From positions 248,001 through 312,000 of the forward strand of contig JACGCK010000033.1 in the NCBI GenBank assembly GCA_014925825.1: 64,000 nt of DNA. Reading direction: 5' to 3'. Within the stretch, counting starts at the first letter, position 1, and each line of letters starts with the position of its first letter. This DNA comes from Pholiota molesta. Its lineage: Eukaryota; Basidiomycota; Agaricomycetes; Agaricales; Strophariaceae. Position numbers and translations under genes: made by a program. The notes beneath the pieces are model-generated. The model had not been told where the DNA came from. It saw nothing but the letters and a program-made list of their open reading frames with translations, and searched no databases. This document shows, in pieces, positions 59,574-64,000 of the stretch.

Positions 59574-61194
59574 TTACCACTCCACCACTTTTAGTCACCA
59601 GTTGCCACTGGAATCCAGTGGATTCTGGTGGATTTCCAGTGGATTAGTACTAGACTAGGAAAATCCACATTTTCCACTACTTTTTGCACCACTTTCCACT
59701 ACTTTTTTCACTACTTTCCACCACTTTCCACCACTTTCCACTACTTCTTCCAGTATTTTCCACCAATTGCCACTACTTTCCACCAGTTGCCACTAGTATC
59801 TCCACTACTTTCCATTGCTTTCCACCACTTGCCATCAGTTGCCATCAGTATCTCCACCACTTTCCACCAGTACCACTACTACTACTACTTTCTATCAGTT
59901 TTCCACTACTTTCCATCAGTTACCACCAGTTGCCACTAGTATTTACACTACTTTCCACCACTTTCCACCACTTTCCACCACTTTCTACTACTTCTTCTAC
60001 TACTTTCCACCAGTTGCCACTAGTATTTCTACTACTTTCCACCAGTTGCCACTAGTATTTCTACTACTTCCCACTAGTTTTCATTAGTTGCCACTAGTTT
60101 CTACCATCTCTTCCACCACTTTCCACCATCTTCCACCAGTTGCCACTAGTACTTTGACTATATTCCACTACTTTCCACTAAGTTTTACTACTTTGTATCA
60201 CTTTTTACTGGTTTTTTCTTCAAGTATTACCACTAATAGCCTTTAATTTGAGCTTATCTTTACAAATTCAGTGTAATAGGATGCTATATCCAATATAAAT
60301 ATGAAATTTAAACCCTATACATAATACAATTCAATCACTATTAGATTTATTATTATTATTATTATTATCTTTCTCTTCATTATCTAACTCTTCACTTTCT
60401 GATATGTTCTCTTCTGATTTATTCTCTTTTGTTGCCTTACTACTAGTTTTTTAAAGTTCTTTATTCTCTTCACTTTCTTCTGATTCTATTGTATGACCAT
60501 TAATTTCATCATTATTTTTATCATCAGACAGAATTAGTGTTGGCTCTCTTGGTGGTAGTATTTAATTGGTATTGTTGGATGTCTTTTTCCTATCAGCTTT
60601 TTTTTTTCTTATTAATGTTGATAAGGATGTGGTGAAAATACTATCAGAAAGTGGTAGAAGCATTAGTGGAAAGTGGTGGAAAGTAGCAGAAACACTGGCA
60701 GAAAGAGAAAGTGGCAAAAAATAGTGGAAAGCAGTGGAAACACTAGTGGAAAGTGGCAGAAAAGGCAGAAAGTAGTGGAATCAGTGGTAAAGGTTGTGGA
60801 AACACTGGTGGAAAGTGGTGAAAAGTGGTGGAAATAGTGGTGAAAAGTGGTGGACAGTGGTGGAAAGTAGTAGAAAGTTGCAAAAAGTGGCAGAAATACT
60901 AGTGGAAAGTGGTGGAAAAACTGGAGTAAAGTAGTGGAAACACTAGTGGAAAGTGGTAGAAAGTGGCGGAAATAGTTGGAGAAAGTGGTGGAAACACTAG
61001 CAGAAAGTGGCAGAAAGTGGTGGAATCCACTGGAATCCACTGGATATGCTTCTGCTGGAATCCACCAGTTTCCACCAGTTTCCACTAGTGGATTTATTTG
61101 TTGATTATCAATATGGTAAATACAGTTCAAAAAAGTGGTTTTTATCATTTAGCGATTCCAGTGGAAACTGGTAACTAAATGCGGTGGAGTGTAA
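59574..61194. mobile_element. Palindromic array element with CCACTTTCCACCAGTTGCC motifs (element D)
   Basis: Left (59590-60225) and right (60640-61090) arrays are reverse complements of one another, built from CCACTACTTTCCACCAGTTG-like units and GTGGAAAGTGGTGG-like units. The outer ends are inverted for ~45 bp: CTCCACC then TTTAGTCACCAGTTGCCACT on the left against CTCCACC then TTTAGTTACCAGTTTCCACT on the right. The core (60240-60620) is AT-rich with an ATT microsatellite and no coding region. A flanking duplication was not found, so the boundaries are approximate. Confidence 0.7.
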
Positions 61195-62702
61195 AGACCT
61201 CACTTGGGCTGTTAGGTCATTGCAAGGTTATTGTTAGGAAGTTGGTGTTAGTAGGGACTGAGCGAGGATGGAATTCTAGTGGTCACAGTATTTGGTCACT
61301 TACTTCTAACAATAATGATACTAAGGATCCTTTAGATAATAGCTACTTGGGTGAGTCATCATTCAAGTGGGGCTCTACAGTCTTTGACTTATGTCCATCA
61401 ATATTTTTGGCAGCCATTGGGGTGCAATATATTCTGCATGCTACAATGACTTACAATGGCAATCTGTACATTCTTTCCATAACTTCAGTGAACTTGTGCA
61501 CTTTATGAAAGCTCTGAACAACGGGAGCAAGCCTTTTGTATTGGATAGGTGATGTTTCTTTCTTCATCTCATAACTATGAAAAATGCCTGCCAACAACTT
61601 CAACACTGACTTCTCAGGATCCATTGGGTGGTTGAATGTAGGAGTGTCAACAATGTGTCATCCATTGTTCTCCTCCATTGCAGCCAATACTTCCAGCTCA
61701 AGAATCACCTTTGGGGCATAGTTGAGATTAGCTAGTCAGAAGAATGCTTGCAGGACACTTACAAGACAGGACACCATTGCCAGCATGGTGAATGGCAACA
61801 TCTCGATATGCTGCCTGTCCTTTTTAACCGCTCGGGCCATGGTTTTAAGGCCAATTTCCTGAAGTAGCCTTTCGGTAATCTTTAGAACAATAGGGGCCGT
61901 AAACAACTCTACAAAATCTGAATGCATGTCCCAGACTATCGCCTTTGACTTGTCATGCTTTACCCCAACAGAGGCAAGTATAGACTTTGCCACAGCAGAC
62001 ACCTCAGGAGGAGCTGTAAATAGATGGTTTGGAATAGATTTCCCCCCAATCCTTGTAGAAGGATTGCAGACAAGAGCGGGAACAATGGGATGGATGCCAT
62101 CCATGATTGAAAAATGCATGACATCAATCTATCATCCAGGATTAACTTGAAGTTATGATAACATGGCATCAAGAAGAAAAACTCACAAATGCTAGCACAT
62201 CTATATAAAGCATATAGATCAATGCATGTTGTTTCACCTCCTGCAGCCCCGAGTCAAATCACCAGTAATCCAGCTGCCCAATCAAAGCATTTGCAACTGC
62301 GGTGTTCGCAAAGCAGGTATACTTCTTGCGGAATTTGGTGTTCAAGGCAAGGTCATCCAGAACCTTCTGTACTGGTGAAGAAGAGTTCCAGTCCAGAGCA
62401 TTGAAAATGTCTCTCATGCTCCAAAGGATGGCAGGGTCTAGGAAAGACAGGAAAAGCTCCAGTAAACCAAGGGCCTTGGCATATTCGGATGGCTGAGTTT
62501 TTTGGTTGTACTTGAGTGCCACCTTAAACATGGGTTGACCCATCTTGGTGTCCATGTAAAATTGTCCTGGACACATTTTATACATCCAAAAAAAGTTGTA
62601 AACACCCTATAAAGGAGAGTGAGCACCAAATAGGGTAGACTTAGGTCAAGTGAGTAGTATGCACGTGATTCATATCCAATAGGTTGAGGATGGTTCTACA
62701 GG
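61195..62702. other. Degenerate open frames of unknown family
   Basis: Minus-strand frames 61736-62119 (IHPIVPALVCNPSTRIGGKS in part) and 62259-62585 (LDWNSSSPVQKVLDDLALNT in part), and a plus-strand frame 61179-61508, look protein-like but are interrupted and match no family I know. The two minus-strand frames could be exons of one decayed gene. At 62687-62715 a GAAAGGGGACCCCCC/TGTAG junction on the minus strand resembles a polypurine tract followed by an LTR start, but no second LTR is visible in the window. Confidence 0.35.
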
Positions 62703-63227
62703 GGGGTCCCCTTTCTATGTGACCAAGGATGTCATAAGTTCACTGTGGAAGAGTAGTGATGGGTGAGACAACTTACTGGTGTTGCAAGCAGCTTCATCTT
62801 CTGTTGATCCCCTGTTGACAAAGTTGGGGGGGGGATGATGGAGGCTGCCTGGAGCCAGAAATGGGGTGCTGGCTGTTGGAAGCCAAAGGCCTGAGAAAGC
62901 TCGTCTGTGAGTGGGAAGGAGCTCGTCTGAGAGCGCGGAATGGAATGGAACAGGAACAAATTGATAACGGGGGATGAGATACACTACAAACATGCAGGAA
63001 TGTGTCTAAGGTTGTTCGGGCTCCGCTCGGCCCGGCTCTGCCAGCACCACCACAGCACCACCACATCTGCCCCCCTTCTAGTGTTGTCCAACTCAGACAA
63101 CCTGGGATGGACTTCATTGGAAAACACTTGCTCTGCGCCACTCGATCCACCACCCAGCAGTGCACAATGGGTGCATCAGATGACCGGGGAGGTATCCATA
63201 ATTGTTGGCATCAAACAATCAATGGTT

Positions 63228-64000
63228 TTAGGGAGTGTTTCCTGGTACGGGTTCAGTGTCTATGAACTCATTCGTCATCCTTGCTTTGGCTTCTGTGATA
63301 TCGAGGTCGTCTTGTGTTGGATTTTCATTTTCTCTTGGATATAGTGTGTCAAGTAGAGTACCTCTTAATGGAATATAGTGTTGCATTCGTCGAGAGTGGG
63401 TGATACCTTTTAATGGTAACCCAGTTAAGGTACATAGTGAGAAAGAATTAGAAGACTCAGTGAATATAATATGTGGTTCTGACCACTTGGGGGTTAATTT
63501 GTTAATTGATTTAAAGTTGAAATTGGAGGCCAAGTCATAGACTTGGATGAGGTCTCCTATTTTGAACTTGGTGATGGGTGAGTTGGAGTTGAATGTCTCC
63601 TTGTGGCGGTCGGCTTCATATAGTGAGGTGAGATGGGCATTGGATTGGAAGGTTTGTGGGTGTCTGCTGGTGTTGTCGGGTTTGGGACCAACGGTAATGA
63701 GTCATCTTTGCAGAATGGTAGTGCAAAGAGGAGTTCGTGGGCAGTAGCATTGAGGGCAGGAGCAATACAATCATTAAGTTGTCGGATTGCTTCATTGAAG
63801 TGTTCTGGCCAGTTCGTTGGGATTGACTTGGTGTCCATGGTTGGGTCATCTCCATCTTCATCATGGTTTGGGGCACATAGTTTCTTAAGTCGTCCCAGCA
63901 GTAGTTGGTTCGTGTTTTCGATCAGGCCGTTGACCCAAGGTGTGTATGCAGGTGTCGTAATGTGGAGTATGTCTCTCTCCTCACAGAACACATCGACTTC
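63228..64000 (-). mobile_element. Ty3/gypsy integrase C-terminal part, running off the window
   Basis: The minus strand enters from the right edge with YTPWVNGLIENTNQLLLGRL, where the Glu fits the third catalytic residue of the integrase core, then WPEHFNEAIRQLNDCIAPAL. After a frame change near 63640 comes KFKIGDLIQVYDLAS and SINKLTPKWSEPHIIF, the GPY/F-like module, ending at 63228. No chromodomain follows, and the sequence differs from the 46.9-53.7 kb element, so it is another family. The rest of pol lies beyond position 64000. Confidence 0.8.

Noticed and set aside
59628..60087. Overlapping open frames encoding Phe/Pro/Thr/His-rich proteins
   Set aside because: They are translations of the element D array in several frames; all frames are open because the unit lacks stops, so they are not genes.
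60240..61110. Regular spacing of repeats suggestive of a CRISPR array
   Set aside because: Units are degenerate, variable in spacing and inverted around a centre; the host is a eukaryote.
62687..62715. Polypurine tract and TGTAG junction as the LTR start of the right-hand Ty3/gypsy element
   Set aside because: Plausible, but a second LTR cannot be seen inside the window, so no LTR was called.

Overview
The window looks like nuclear DNA of an Agaricomycete (mushroom-forming basidiomycete). Genes are split by many introns of about 45-65 nt. The gene set includes secreted GH51 and GH105 glycosidases (one GH51 ends in a fungal CBM1), snurportin-1, F-box-like proteins, DUF6698 remnants and a chromodomain-bearing Ty3/gypsy retrotransposon. 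Assignments come from reading the sequence and from knowledge of the families; no database search was run.

Layout: 1-1332 has no recognisable gene. 1333-2289 (-) is a TMEM163/CDF-like membrane protein, followed by two intron-containing tRNA-Ala(AGC) genes (2449-2774) and a class I histone deacetylase (3128-4812, +). Two tandem GH51 alpha-L-arabinofuranosidase genes on the minus strand follow. The first (4899-8688) is intact and carries a CBM1. The second (9360-14597) lacks a CBM1 and is interrupted in an exon by a 1.78-kb DNA transposon (11929-13710) with a clear 9-bp target duplication. Next come SAM50 (15763-17667, -), the cytosolic Fe-S assembly WD40 protein CIA1 (18181-19540, -), a second array-type transposon (about 19616-21050) and snurportin-1 (21326-23270, +).

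24325-35886 is a transporter block. Two MFS genes form an inverted duplication (24325-26987 on minus, 33213-35886 on plus). Between them are a MATE transporter (28816-31353, +) and mitochondrial ribosomal protein uS8m (31880-32341, -). The plus-strand MFS copy carries one frame-breaking single-base deletion. A GH105-like hydrolase (37039-38354, -), an F-box-like gene (40035-41247, -) and MSH2 (41451-45690, +) close the gene-rich part; the last two are head to head.

From about 45.7 kb to the end the window is AT-rich and dominated by mobile DNA. It holds a TA-flanked 323-bp MITE, a complete but decayed Ty3/gypsy chromovirus with 5-bp target duplications (46931-53693), a 939-bp hAT-type non-autonomous element with an 8-bp target duplication (55172-56110), a DUF6698 pseudogene, a 1.6-kb palindromic array element (about 59574-61194) and the integrase end of another Ty3/gypsy element running off the right edge.

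The most striking signal is a shared architecture. Four elements unrelated in sequence (11929-13710, 19616-21050, 55172-56110, 59574-61194) each have terminal inverted repeats and arrays of short degenerate motifs, clearly head-to-head in the first and last, and no evident transposase. They look like non-autonomous DNA transposons with dense subterminal transposase-binding arrays. One of them has inactivated a GH51 gene. Single-base frame breaks recur in several genes and in the LTR comparison, so assembly indel error must be weighed against true pseudogenisation.
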